A stretch of 64,000 nt of DNA from Papaver somniferum. Its lineage: Eukaryota; Streptophyta; Magnoliopsida; Ranunculales; Papaveraceae. The DNA lies in NCBI RefSeq assembly GCF_003573695.1, contig NC_039361.1, positions 135,316,777 to 135,380,776 of the forward strand, written 5' to 3'. Position 1 is the stretch's first letter. Each line of letters opens with the position of its first letter. The notes beneath the pieces were generated by a model. It was not told the origin of the DNA, did not search any database, and was given only the letters and a program-made list of their open reading frames with translations. Below are positions 23,222 to 36,268 of the stretch, in pieces. The position numbers and the translations under genes were made by a program.

Positions 23222-23606
23222 GGTGGAGGCCTGGACTTTGGTAGAAAGGACTAGAGATGTTTCTCAAGCTGAAGCAATAGCAGTGTTAAAAGCTCTTCAG
23301 TGGATTCTCCAGTTGCAGCTTCAGAATGTCATTGTGGAAGGAGACAACAAAGGAGTTATGGAAAGCATAAATGGCCATATTGTCACCATCAGATGGGAAG
23401 ACAGTAACATCATCAGAGAGTGTCAGCATTTAGTTAAATGTTTGGGTAATCTTCATGTTTGCTTTAAAAGTAGGAAATGTAACCAAGTAGCAGACTTACT
23501 TTCTAAGTATGCTAGGGTCAATAATTGTACTAGGAAATGGAGTTCTGAACTCCATGTGTCTGCCATGTCTAGGTTAGAAGTTGAAAAAGAGTTCTGTAAT
23601 GCTTAA
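23222..23606 (+). pseudogene. Plant RNase H-like (RVT_3) domain, probable LINE ORF2 tail
   Basis: An open frame of ~128 codons carries the plant RNase H-like fold: SQAEAIAVLKALQW (catalytic E), VIVEGDNKGVMESING (D) and SRKCNQVADLLSKYAR (D of the NxVAD motif). RNase H in plant L1 elements degrades RNA of the RNA:DNA hybrid. The N-terminal strand with the first catalytic Asp is missing, so the domain is incomplete. A run of ten A follows at 23653-23662, consistent with a LINE 3' end. A fragment of a host RNase H-like gene is the alternative. Confidence 0.7.
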
Positions 23607-23670
23607 CTTTGTTTTCTCAGAGCTTCAATGAAATTTCAGTTGGTTTTTCTTAGAAAAAAAAAACTGTTCA

Positions 23671-23764
23671 CAAGATGTGAAGCCCAAAGTTATGGGCCTG
23701 AGCATACACAACAACATAGAACTAGAAACTGAAACATTTTACAAGCTGTGAAACCCAAAGTTAT
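23671..23764 (+). repeat. Pair of 23-bp direct repeats
   Basis: CAAG-(A/C)-TGTGAA-(G/A)-CCCAAAGTTAT at 23671-23693 and 23742-23764, two mismatches, 48 bp apart, just after the A-run. This is possibly a local duplication linked to the LINE insertion. Confidence 0.5.
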
Positions 23765-24153
23765 CAACGGGCTTGATGCAAAATTGAGTTATTTTTTCGA
23801 AATATTCTTTTTTACTGGACATATTTTTTCGGGGCTGACCACTATAGTGCCCAAAATTCAAGATTCAACTTGAGTGACACGTCCTCTTGAATGGGGAACT
23901 ATCTCTTATGGTTTGATGTTGATTCGAGTAATTTTCATCCAATGGTTTGGTGCATGACGCTTAATGGTTCGACGCAACAAATAATAATCATTGATCTTCA
24001 ACGATAGGCCAAATACCTGACTATCAAAAAAAAAAAATGCGTCCAATGAGTGGGAAAAAATTGATTTATTTACGACAAATGATTAGGAAAAAGAATTTGA
24101 TTCAACTTCTCTCTCAATGAGAGTCTTGAACCACTAATTGATTCAAGTATTTT
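23765..24153. other. Featureless spacer
   Basis: No coding or repeat structure recognised before LTR E1. Confidence 0.4.
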
Positions 24154-27100
24154 TCTTAGAGTAATGTTCGGTTGAACCCCACAAGTTTTTTTTATCTCAA
24201 ACTTGTTACCAATGTTAGTTGATCAAAATCATTTCTTGATTTCTACTCTACAAAGTCAAGTCTCGTACAAGGTTAGAATTTGGTAGTTGAATATCAGACT
24301 TCACCCTTGAAGAACGAAGATCGACGAAGACATTTGGAGAACTTCATTATTCAGGTATGTGAAGATGAACCATTCTGTTTTACTCACTATCTTACCATTC
24401 TATCATATGAGACTATGTCGTATGACTTATATGATTATCACAAAGAAGAAATTTCAAGTCAAGCTTGTCTTATTAAACATCTCGAAATATGATTCAAGCA
24501 TAGATGTTCAAAGGTCCTTAAGAATATTAGTTTGAAACAATTTATTGTTCAAGAATTAATTTATGGATCAATTGAAAATTTCCCATGCAAATGATTTTAT
24601 CATTTGGGAATGTTCCAATCATCAAAAGAGAGAGATTCAGAACTTCTGATATTTCCGCTTAGGGTAGGTTGGAGAACTAGTTCGTAAACCATAGATATAT
24701 GAGTTTCAGAAATACCGGGTAGGCTGTCGAACCAGTTCACAAACCATAAGTTTAGTTGGGGACAGTTCACGAACCGTGGTGAACTGAAGTTTTCAAGTTA
24801 GTAAAAACGGCTAGTAGTTGGTGAACCCCGTTCACGAATCGAGTCCATCTGAATTCTCGAGCCGAGTAGGGTTGGCGAACCCTGTTCACGAACCGTAACA
24901 TCCTGACTTGTAAAACATTGTCTTACTGTTCACGAACCGTTTCACCTGTAGAATTTAACATATGCTCAAAGACTTATTTTTAAAATATGCTCAATCCCAT
25001 GACTCTCATAAACACCTCTAAGACATCATTGATCTCTAAGACACTTATGCATGTGTATCATGATTAAATTATTAAGTTTTTAAAGTTAAATGAACATCAA
25101 ATTGCTAGCTTTTAGTTCCTAAGGCATACTTGCCAAAGAACAATCATTGTACATGGTTTCGTAATCGGACCACTGTGTATATTCTTCTAATATGATTTTA
25201 AGAATAATTCTCACATGCTTAATTGAAATTCTAATTATAGTTTCATCTAAACATAAAGTGTTCGCTTAATTGATTCTCAAGTTATCCTAGGTTGATTTCT
25301 AAGCAACCCTCAGTCTTGAAAAACTATAAAAAAGCGGGGGTATCACAACCACACCCAATAATTCGTTCGATAATCTGTATGGAATAAACTCCAATATAAT
25401 TCCGAGAGCACCAACTTGAAATTGGGACTCAATCAAGAATTATATCAAAGAGTTTTTATCTCAATACAACCAGCAAATCAAACATATAGAAATCTGCGAG
25501 CCTGATTGATATGAGAAATAACTTGGACGGTACCAAAGACCAATGCCGAAGTGTCAATCAAGTTTTATCCAACAAACAAGGTCGGATTTATCAACTGATT
25601 TAATTACGCACAACCTGTGATATTTCAATTATATAAAAAATATAATGCGGAAAAGAAATAACACAGACACCAGAAATAATGTTAACGAGGAAACCGCAAA
25701 TCCAGAAAAACCCCGGGACCTAGTCCAGATTTGAACACCACAATGTGTTAAGCCACTACAGACTCTAGCCTACTACAAGTTAACTTCGCATTGGAATATA
25801 GTTGATCCCTAACCAAGTTTCACACTGATTAAGGTACAGTCGCATTTCTTACGCCTCTAGAACCACGCTGGATTCTGCGCACTTGATTCCCTTAGCTGAT
25901 CTCACCCACAACTATGAGTTTCTACGATACAAAGTCGAAGACTTATAAATACATCTGTCTCCCACAAATATGCCTATTCTTTATTCGGTTTTTGTTCCGT
26001 CTTTTGATACAAAGATCAAGGTTAACATGAACCAATTAATAGTCCGGTCTTATACTCCCGAAGAGCATCCTAGAAATATTAGTCACCTCACAATAACCCA
26101 ACTGATTAACAGGAAAAATTATTGCGGAATCACAAGAGTCTGAGACGAAGAACTGTTGTGATTACTTTTTATGTCTTACCTATCGGAGATAAATCTCGAA
26201 TAAATCTTAGAAAAGATAAAACTCAATACAGTAGAACAAGTAAGATCAGAATACGCAACTACGTACAGAGAAAATAGTTGGATCTGGTTTCACGAATCCC
26301 AAATGAAGTCTTCAAGTCGTTAACCAAATAATGGTTTTGGGAAAACCTATTTTAAAGGAGAATCGACTCTAGTACGCAACTAGGACACAAGAAAGTGTCG
26401 GGATTAGGTTTTCTAGTTGCTAAAGTTCTCCCTTATATAGTCTTTCAAATCATGGTTGCTTCCAATCAAATCTGAGATAGCTTAGTAACAAAACATTCAA
26501 TATTCACCGTTAGATGAAAACGTTATTTAAGATTCAAGCTAAGTCTGCTTAGAAATTAATTAAGCAATTAATCTTCACAGTTAGATGGTCTTAGATTGTT
26601 ACACACAAATGAAATTTACTTATATTTAGATATGGGTTACCTTACCTAAACCTGTATATTGAGTTGGCTCAATAAAAATTAACCGAAGTTATCCATATGA
26701 ATACTTTTGTCTTACCCGTATTCATCTAACACTTCTAGATCAAATATGAAGATCAATCAATCATGAAAGATAATCAAATGAATTTAATTGTGTTTCAAAT
26801 AGAGTTGTTCAATTATTCACTATATATAAATATATATGAACAAATTGAATCGAAATCGGTTTGATTTGTAATCGTACAAAGTACTTATACAAGAATCAAT
26901 TCATGAACATTAATCCACGGTTTGCAAAGATTGCATTCCTTAAATCATAAATGTTTTAGTTCAAGAGTACGAGAATCATACATAACCTATTTTATAATTT
27001 AACCACTGAGTTTGCAAAACAGGTACTCGGACAGCAGCTCCGGACCTTGGCCTAGTCAAGTCGTTCGCAAACCCGGTTCACGAACAATTGTTCCGGAACC

Positions 27101-29296
27101 AACTCAGGTAAACCCGTTCGCATACTAGGTACACAAACAAGAGTTCCAGATCTTCTCAGGTAAATCCGTTCGCATCCTAGGTATGCAAACAAGAGTTCTG
27201 GACCTGAATAATACAGTTCGCATACTAGGTATGCATACTGTGTTGTATCCAGACATGGGTAATTGTTCTAAACTCCCATTTCAATCATTGAAACATCCTT
27301 GGAATACGATAATGGTAGTCTCACACATATCATTAGCTTCAAGTACTTTTCAAGTGATCGAATGATCAATACGAAACTTCTCAAGCTAACATCAAATGAC
27401 CGTCTCACACAAATCATATAAGATATTCAAGGTAATTTTCACATGATAATATTTTGACTTAATATTTAGTTTCCAACAAATAGAATGTTTCCAACTAAAC
27501 TCGTCAAGAATATGATGAACATAGCTAAAGAAAAAATCTTCCAATACATATTTTGAGAAATAGATAATCGAGATAAACTCGGCTCGAAATATGAAATGTG
27601 TATAATGTAAAAGTCTATATAGCTATGCGACTTAGTCTCATTAGAAGATAGAATAGAATAGAATTTTGACTGATAGATAAGTTTTATTCTCCGCATACCT
27701 TTGTTGATGAAATTCCTCCAAGCTCCTCAGTAGATCTTCTTTTTCAATTGGTGAACGTCGTGAAATCTAAATCTCAACTACACATTTTATCCTAATCCGA
27801 GACATAGCTATAAGTAGACTAGAAATCAATTATGTAGTTTTGAACAACTAAAATTGATAAACAAGCTTGAGATAGCAACAGTTGCGAGTTCTACCGAGCA
27901 GTGCTCTAACAACTATAAATAGAGATACTCTTTCTACTGGGAAATTTAATTCCTGGAACTTTGTGTCCAAGTTTATTGCTAGAGTCGTCCTCTATTGACC
28001 TAAGTTTCCATTTTAAAAACATAAATAAGTCAACGACTAAAATAATTCACTTTGGGGATTCGTGAAGCCAGGTACAACTATCTCTATCTTGATAGTTCGT
28101 GTATCCTGATCTTGCTTTTCTTTTATCGAGGTTCTCGTAATCTCTTTCAGGCAAGATAGATAGAAGTCACAAAGTTCTCTTTGTCTTAGACTTTGTGGTT
28201 CCTCAAGATAGATTGAAAACTATTCTTAATTATAAGTTAAAGATTGTTCTTGGGAGGTAGTGAAGAATATGGGCTTCTCATCTAAGTGAACATAAGTGTT
28301 ACGGATTTGTGAGATTTGCTAGCTTTGTTTATTACAAACAAATTTTCAATCCTTGATATTTGATCTAAAGAGAAATCAAATAGTCTTATCTATTAGAAGT
28401 AGATTGGTGTCAAAAGTCTTCACTTAGGTTAAAGCAACTCTTAGGCTGTCAAGGACATCAGTTAAGGGAATCAATTGTGTAATCCTTGCGAGGTTCAAGA
28501 GACGTAGAGAGCGCGACTGTAACTGAATCTCTTGGAGGGTGTACTCGGCCTCAACTACATTCCATTCTGAAGTCTGTACTAGGTTAGTATCTGTAGTGGA
28601 TAGTGTCTCTAGAAATTTGTACAAAACAACTAGTATATACTTCCTTGATACCTTGGTTATAGTAGAATGATCGAGTTACCAATAATAGAGATACATATAT
28701 ATACTTCATATGTTATGTTTTTAATCTAAGAGACTTAAAATAAACGTAGATAGAAATCGAAATAAGTCAAGTATGTATTACTAACCTCGAACAGAAGGAT
28801 GATGTTTTCGTTGACGCCGATACGTCAAGAATATTTCCAAGGTTCCTAGCTTAACCAAGTTGACTCTAGTAATTTGGCAAGAAGCTTCGAGTTTGGAGCT
28901 AAAATATGACTACCAACCTATGGTGGATTCAACCGAGCAATGCTCTAGCATAAGTCCTTATTAATTATGATCAATAACGAGACTGGTTCTTGTTGAATTC
29001 GTATCTTGAAAGATAGATAACAAGTTTCATATTTGGAATAATTCGGACCTTCTTGATTTAGATACGATTAGATTGATCTTGGATATTGATTTGTGAGATC
29101 ATCCAAGAACTCGTCTACATAATCAGTGTCACGGACTTTGTTGTCTATATAAACTGATGGTGGAAGAGATAAGGGAAAACCCTATACATATTGTTCAAGG
29201 ATATTTAATTTAGATCTACTTGCAATTGCATTAGGTTTTGTCCATACAGGTTTCCGAACAAAAAGGTTGGTGGTGTACTTGATACCTCTCTTTTCA
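24154..29296 (+). mobile_element. LTR E1 (family E), split by solo LTR E1'
   Basis: E1 consists of 24154-25327 and 27917-29296. It starts with a decayed form of the family-E terminus (TCTTAGAGTAATGTTCGG for TGTTAGAGCACTGCTCGG) and ends GATACCTCTCTTTTCA, matching the end of E1'. Without E1' it is about 2.55 kb, the size of a single family-E LTR. No internal region or second LTR is seen. The flanking 5-mers do not match, so the TSD has decayed or an end is lost. Motifs GTTCACGAACCG recur at 24690-24940. Confidence 0.68.
25328..27911 (-). mobile_element. Solo LTR E1' (family E, 2584 bp)
   Basis: Its minus-strand start is TGTTAGAGCACTGCTCGG (ends at 27911). TSD ACTAT is at 25323-25327 and 27912-27916. 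Removing it joins AAAAACTAT to AAATAGAG, restoring the TATA region of E1, which in E3 reads AACTATATAAAGGAG. It carries an array of GTTCGCATACTAGGTATGC-like palindromic motifs at about 27040-27240. It has no coding capacity. Confidence 0.85.
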
Positions 29297-30036
29297 GCAT
29301 CATTATTTTTATTCCTACTAGCAGAGAACAAGTCACAAAAATGATCTAGAAGATGCTTCTAAATATCTTCTAACTTGTCAAGCCAGTTACCAATATTATC
29401 CTTCACACTAACTATCATATTTCCTTTCCAACGAACCACAGTGGATGAGTGAAAAAACTTGGTATTAAAATCCCATTCACGGAGCCAACTAACCCTAGGC
29501 TTTTGCTCTTAAAATATTTTCCCCAACCTCATAAAATGCAAATACACACATAAATAGTTATGATATTTATTAGTAAAAGAAGGATCTCTATCAAACTCGT
29601 TTTGCGCCTTACTTAACTCAGACATGGCATTTTGAATATTAGTATATAAATTACCAAAACCGTTTTTATTTTATTTTCTAGCCTCTTTTTAGAACCTATC
29701 AATACTATTGTAATAATTGATTTGTATCCCATTACAATACTAGGATTCCAAGTGTTACTAACAACACCTTGGAATCTAGAATCCACTGTCCATATAGCCT
29801 CTAGCTATCGTAAAAGGTCTTTGCTTAAATTTCCTTTCAGGTTCTAAATCAATAAGAACGACCGTATGATCAGAATTAAAATAAGGTGAGTTTAATACCT
29901 ACGCATTTGGGAAATAACTATACCATTACTAGGGTTAGATAACACTCTACCCACTCTACCATTGATGTTTTTTAGGCCCAATTTTGTTGTTGTTCCACGT
30001 CTATTTTGGCCCTTGAGCATCTATATCAAAAGCCCA
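29297..30036 (-). pseudogene. L1-type LINE ORF2 remnant (end of endonuclease and linker)
   Basis: Minus-strand translation in shifting frames gives GRVGRVLSNPSNGIVISQM, then SPYFNSDHTVVLIDLEPE (end of the apurinic-type endonuclease, SDH motif) and FQGVVSNTWN. After a gap follow WLREWDFNTKFFHSSTVVRW and GNWLDKLEDI, the linker before RT. Multiple frameshifts are present. LTR E1 adjoins its downstream end and Athila H its upstream end. Confidence 0.72.
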
Positions 30037-30359
30037 TGATAAGTGCATAATGTACTATATTTTTGTTATCAATTTACAAGCTTCTATTTGTTATATTTCT
30101 TGCGATATACATTTGTGACCTTTGACATCTTTATCAATTAATCGCAATATAATGATAAGTCCATGAGCACCTCATCCATGATTGCAGTTTTACTAATTAA
30201 TTTCTTTATATTCAACCTATAAACAAAACCCCCTCATTTGTGACCTTTGACAACTAAAAACTCACGGGTCTTTGTGGAAACGATCCTTGTTTTCATTATA
30301 TTACCGGTTAATTTTGCGAAATAAGTGATTTAACTTGTTGCACTTACGACGCACATTCA
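30037..30359 (+). repeat. Decayed 5' LTR of Athila element H
   Basis: TGATAAGTGCATAATG is an Athila-style LTR start. The end lies just before a degenerate primer site, CACCGCTGCCGGAAAGC at 30369-30385. At ~323 bp it is much shorter than the LTRs of F, so internal deletion is likely. Boundaries are tentative. Confidence 0.5.
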
Positions 30360-30368
30360 ATTTTTTCA

Positions 30369-30385
30369 CCGCTGCCGGAAAGCAG
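30369..30385 (+). other. Degenerate Athila primer-binding site (element H)
   Basis: It resembles GGCGCCGCTGCCGGGGA with several changes and sits between the LTR end and gag, as expected. Confidence 0.55.
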
Positions 30386-30529
30386 TTGGTAGGTTTTAGT
30401 TGTTATTTTTTTTTTTTTAGTTTTTACTTTTTTTTTTAGTTATTTTTTAATCTTTATTGTTAGTTTTTGATATTACTTTCTAGATTTTTTTATTTCAGGT
30501 GCTTAATCTCTGGCTCCTGATTATTGCGC

Positions 30530-33500
30530 TGGTTATAAACAGTGTGGGGTTACTAATCGAAAAGGAACAATTCTACAGGAACCGCCATTGGAAGAAACGA
30601 TGAATGCAAATTCTCCACCTCCTCCAACTCCTTAGAAGAATTGCGAGAATTGACATCTCCATGCTTATATTCGCAATTATTGTGTATTACTCCGACTAAA
30701 AGTCGAATCTGATTCACCATTTACCTAATTTTATGGTACTTCTATATGGAGTTCCGAACCAATATCTATAGTATTTCAGAATGTGATGACAAGTCTACGG
30801 CAGGGTACCGAAGAAAAAAAATGGCTATGTTTCAAGCTTTTCCTTTCTCATTGTTAGACCAAGCAGGTTCGTGGTTGTATTATCTTCCTTGTGAAAGCAT
30901 CACAACTTAGTCCGACATGAAGAAACTATTCTTAGAGAACTATTTCCTTCTTCCAAAGCTGCAACAATCTGTAAGGAGATTAGTGGCATCAGGCAGATTA
31001 CAAGAGAAACTCTTTATGAATACTGGGAAAGGTACAAAAGGTTGTTTCCAGGATTCCCACACCATAACATCACTCCATCACTCACCATTCAATACTCTAC
31101 GAAGGGTTACTTCCAGAACAGAGGTGTTTGATTGATGCAGCCTCAGGTGGTTGATGTAGTTTTTACAGTGGTAATAAAGATTTGATTCTCGAACTTGTAA
31201 AGATTTGGTTTTAATATTTAATAAAATAAATTTTAAAAAAAAAACTAAATTTGATTTTTGTTTACCAAAGAAAGACGATCTAGGGTTTTGGATTCCACTA
31301 TTTCTTATGGGTTGTAAATTCAATAATATTAACTTTGACATGATACTCTTAATTTACTCAAAGAAATTTCAAACCCAATCTCATGCCTTGGAAGATATAC
31401 CATTTCAAATTCTTTTTCTAATGACTCTCGTCACTAATCTTAATCTTAAGCCTAATTGTTCTTCGCTTGTAAAATATCGGTAGCTTAAAACTACCCAAAA
31501 CAATTATTATGAAGCATATAAAGAAAATAATTTTTTAGACAAATTAAAAGCACAAAAATGGAGCAGATATGTCAAAAAAAATAATTTTTTTAGACAAATT
31601 AAAAGCACAAAATGGAGTAGATATGTCAAAGAAAATAATTACTAAATTTTACTCATTGAAAATAGCTTCTTCCAAAATCCTAGAAAAGAAATTTAGCTAC
31701 TCATGAATCGAAAATTGGAGAAAACATTGTATTTAAAGTAATATAAAAAATTGCTAACAAATGTTCTGCAGTCGCTAAAGGTCTTTAGCGATTGAATCCC
31801 ACCAGATCAGCTACTAAATTGCATAGTGGCTGAAGGTCTCTCGCAACTGAATCATAAACAGTATATGGCTTCTGTGGTTAAACTGCGACTGTTTTTGGCA
31901 GGTTTGTTCTTCGTGTTCTTGAGTTTCGCAGCAGCAACAGAGTTTCTGAAACTCTGAAAATCTTCGATTTAAAGCCTCTATTCTCTCCCAGACTCTCCGT
32001 ATCTCTTCTCCATTCTCCCAGCAACTTTATTTACACCCCGCATGCAAGTATCTTTCCATTCATTGCTCAAAATCTTCTCACCATGAAACATTTATCTCAG
32101 ACAATATTTTCTTTCTTTATTCTCTGTTTCATGCGTCTATTGTAAGTTATCATGTGATGGCTGGTGTCGACATACTCCAAACGGGGTAAATAATTATCCC
32201 AGAAGTAGTTAAACACCCTTAAACACACGCAATCCTTCCAATTATAGAAAATCGTACCCGATATACATTATCCTCCCTGTTTAACGAGATATGAAGAAAT
32301 CTTCTCTCTTTCACGTAACAAACCACATCACCTTCCCTGTTTTGAGTAAACAGGATATTCTCAATTAAATTCCAAGATAAAATCTTGCAAAACACTTCAT
32401 AATTCTTCACAGGAAATCAGGGATTTTCTTCACTTCCCTGTTTGACTTCAAATCTGACTATCCAGCCCAATTCCTTCGAATCAAACACTCATAACAAGCA
32501 TGTTTATCTCATTCAAGTCAGCCCATTCAATTCCAGCAATTTAGTCTCCTTATATTGCACCCAAAAATCAAACCCTAAATCTGGCAGTTTAAAACCAAAT
32601 TTTCCTGCCAAAATTTTACTTTTAAAATGTTGAAGATGACTGCCCCTTAACCAATCTGGGGGTGCCTTTAGCAATTGGGTGCTCCTTATCCATTTAATGA
32701 GTGGATTTAAAACTTTTGTGGGTGTTTTCAACACTTCTCCTCGGGCATTTTTAACATATTTTGGTGGTTCCCTTATCCAAAGTTGGGGTGCCTTTAGTAC
32801 TTTTTCCAGGTGTCTTTAGTAATTTTTCGAGTCGATTTCTCAAAACAAAAATAATTTCAAAGATACCTACACACGTAAAACACCATAATAAGTACAAAAT
32901 TGAGCACTAACAATATATAAAATTGAGACAGCTCAGGCACATAAATGGTCTATTAGTGGTGCACTTAGCAACAAGAAGTTCTCACAAGAAACCAGTCTGA
33001 TTGAGAGTATGGCTTCAAATGGGCAGTTGTTCTATACCAGAAACGACTCGAATATCAGAAGAGTTAGCGAGACAGGATGGTCTTCACAAACAGAACAACG
33101 ATTTAGTCATATGGAGAAGATGATACAACGTATAACTTCTGTAGTGGTTCCTTCATACGAGGAGGAAGCTGAGGTTAATGTCGTATTTCATAATCAGAAG
33201 CCAAGGTATGATCCATATTCCCTTACTTATAATACAGGTTGGAAAGATCACGCAAATTTCAGCAATGCAAATAAGCAAGCTGCAGTTCCTAAGTTGTATG
33301 TAAGACAAAGTGGTTTTCAATAACCGCAATATCAATTTCAACCAAAGAATCAAATCCCTAATATTGATGAAAATTTGAATGCTATGATGCAAGGAATCAC
33401 ATCCTTGTTTTAACAAAATCAGTAGAAGACCGATTGTGCTATTAAGGATCTGCCGACTCAGATGAGGCAGATGACAACCGGCATGAATTTAATGAAGGCT

Positions 33501-33709
33501 CAGGAATCTTCAAAACTTCCTTCACAAACATTAGTTAATCTGAAATAACAGGTTAACGCAGTGTTATTGAGAAGTGGGAAGTAGTTAGTGCCAAATCAGC
33601 AGATTCAGGTAAGTGATGATTTAGACCAGAATTTGAATCTGGGAACGTCTCAAAACCGATTATAGATTCGAATTTATACAGGGAAGAAGAGGTGCAAACC
33701 GAACCTAAG
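30530..33709 (+). pseudogene. Athila gag remnant of element H, split by solo LTR G
   Basis: Gag is the capsid precursor. Part 1 (to 31151) reads AFPFSLLDQAGSWLYYLP, KEISGIRQITRETLYEYWER and FPGFPHHNITPSLTIQY, ending ASGG. Part 2 (from 32961) continues ALSNKKFSQETSLIESMASN, then YDPYSLTYNTGWKDHANFS, NLNAMMQGITSLF, AIKDLPTQMRQMTTGMN and VNAVLLRSGK near the end. Stops and frameshifts are scattered through both parts. Removing G with one TSD rejoins Gly-Gly-Ala in frame, strong evidence that both halves are one gag. It is cut at 33709 by element B. Confidence 0.83.
31152..32955 (-). mobile_element. Solo LTR G (Athila-like, 1804 bp)
   Basis: TSD GTGGT is at 31147-31151 and 32956-32960. The right end (AATAAGTACAAAATTGAGCA ... 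CATAAATGGTCTATTA) matches the LTR start of F read in reverse, but the terminal CA is now TA. It contains a ~55-bp tandem duplication at 31523-31631. No internal sequence remains, so recombination between two LTRs is the likely origin. Confidence 0.85.
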
Positions 33710-36190
33710 TGTTGATGGTGGTTTTTAGCTCAGGGTTAAAATCGTAAAACCTTGCATATGATGTGACGCCACTCTGTAAGGAAGCGGAGCCATAAGTGTC
33801 AACCTCTCTGCTGGCACACATATTAATCCGTTCAATATGTTTACATGAAATTTATCCAGACTGGTGTATGTAGCAACAATCCCAGATGCTCGGTAAATTT
33901 CGGCGCCTCGCCTATATTACTTATTAATATAAGACTAACTGAGTACCTTTCTTGTGCTATGTTCCCCGGCAGAACCCTTAATATAGGTATAGCATGACGG
34001 ATTTGTGTTCACTCGCAGCAGAGTAGCACGGATCTCTAAGTACCAAAGTTAAGGCCCTTGCACAAAATACTCAGTCAGAAAGCGCAATGCATTTTCTGTA
34101 AATAAGGAATTTTGTGCCAGCACATAGAATTCAATCAATTTTTGATAACTCACAAAACTCATGAACCTGACTAATTTACAAAGTTACGGTTTTTGCGCCC
34201 TGCGCAGTATATTAGACCCCGACGGTCGAGACTATGCTTAAAAAACTAAGCAATTAATCCTCTGTGGATTATTAGGAGCAGGGTCCTACCCAAAATCAGA
34301 ATACAAAGAATAACGGAGCCGCGGGGTAGGAGCAACAATAAAAGGGAGCGTGGCCACGCCATAGGCTATCCAGCGCCGCTTGGCCACGCCCCATGCTACT
34401 CAACCGTCCCTTGTTACTTTATCGACCAATCAGGTCGCATTAAACCTGCCACGCGCACCAAAAGGGTAGCCGCGCCCGTGCTTGGCCTCCCCCTACTTTC
34501 ATTGACCAATCAGGTTGCTCTAAACCTGCCACAACCTTAAAGGAGGTGGAAATTGGGTCAAGAGGTCGCATACTAAGTTGGCTTTACAAAACCGTGCCAA
34601 TATGCTAACGGCATGCCAATCATGCCAGGCGCACATGCCAAACGCACATGCCAAACGCGCCACTTACCGCGACAGCATGCCAAAACTTGCCAACCCACTC
34701 TCCATGTGTGACCAGGTTCACAACGGACTTCAATTTGGCTAGCCTAAACCCTAGGCGCGACCATGCTCTAGTGGCGGTGGAAGAAACCCTAATTTCTAAT
34801 CGTAGCACAAAACTATGAAACCTCGGGCCCGCAACATGCCACAAGTCGTACGGACTTAGGAAACCCTGAAAAAGGCGCCACACCATAGCCACCCGTGAAA
34901 ATATTTGATCTTGTGGACGTTTCTACATTGTGGCCTGGCTATGGCTCCTCTGGCATGACTATGGCATCGTTTTTATAAAATACCATGCCACTGCCTCCTA
35001 CCGCATGCTACATGCCATATATGCTAATTAGGGTTTCGACATTCCAAACCCTAATGTAGGAAAAGTTGTCGCGCCAACCGAGCCAAACAATGTTCCACAG
35101 AACATGGGGATCAATGTGGCCATTGAAACTGATGTTGCCATACCATATTTGAGTCTAACACCAACGTGCCAAAATTTCAGTGGCCATGGCTACGCCATGC
35201 GCCACTAGCACCATCGTGCCGCTGGCATGCACAAATTATGCTAGCCATTCCACCGTGCCACTAGCATGCACGAAATATGCCAGCCACACCGTGATGCCGA
35301 TAGCATGCACTAAAGACGCCATTGTGCCCCTATCAGGAGCCAACACAAGGTAGCCATAATCAACGGCTACCCTTCCTCATGAGATGTGATCTCAGCCATC
35401 GAAGTTTTCCACCGAACTGACAGACTTGTGGCAAGTTTTAAGCGACAGCCAAGACGAGCCTAATAGCATCACATGCTATTTTCCTATGGCAATCCTCTTG
35501 ATTTTAACTTGCCACACGTAGCAAAGTGCTACATGTTTTCCACGAAAACACTCGAGACATCAAACATGTCACAAACTGGAGGATACTCATCAGGGTATTG
35601 GTCTGGCGGTTTACAGTGTGCGGCGTGCAATACGCCCGTTACAAGAAAGTGTCATAAAGTGGGGAGGTTAGTAATGACAAGAAGTAATGGTGTAAACAGA
35701 TACTTCATTATGGAAGCATAATTCCTAACGTTACACGTTACTCCACTCTTCCACCACTCAATCATTTTCCACTTCCTACGAGGCCAGGGTACGTTTTACT
35801 ACGACTTGTATAAATCGGTTTCACCTATTTCAACCAAACAACAAGTATTGGTCGGAGAACAACATAGTATCCAGAAATCACCTGGTAGCTTTCCATTCTG
35901 CTAGCCAGTTCTACTTTCTGATACAATTCATAAGTAACCACACCTTCAGGATCAACGATTCTGGTCTCAACACTTTCTTCGCTTCCCTCCCTAAGACCAA
36001 CCCTTCTCCTTCATTTTGTGAATGAAGCAAGCCTGGAACGACCATTTCTTTGTTTAGGCCAGGATTGTACAGATTGATATCTCGAATCAAAAGTACTCCC
36101 GTGCAGTACATTGTTTAGGTTTTAGACTCGTTTCTCATCCACACACACGAATTTACCAAAACCAGCAGAAACCGTTTTCACCCTCAAATA
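33710..36190 (+). repeat. Element B 5' LTR (2481 bp)
   Basis: Starts TGTTGATGGTGG and ends CCCTCAAATA (family end CA changed to TA). Two ACCAATCAGGT motifs remain at about 34420-34515. TATAAATC at 35809-35816 is the TATA position. Confidence 0.88.
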
Positions 36191-36211
36191 ATTGGCGACC
36201 ACAGTGGGAGA
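36191..36211 (+). other. Element B primer-binding site
   Basis: TTGGCGACCACAGTGGGAG starts one base after the LTR. It is the least altered copy of the family primer site in the window. Confidence 0.78.
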
Positions 36212-36268
36212 TTAATCTCTCGGTTACAATATCAATTTCCAATTTCATTTTTCAACCCCGGTCTCAAG

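Noticed and set aside
31523..31631. ~55-bp tandem pair as a CRISPR-like or centromeric array
   Set aside because: Only two units inside a solo LTR, with no spacers or further copies.
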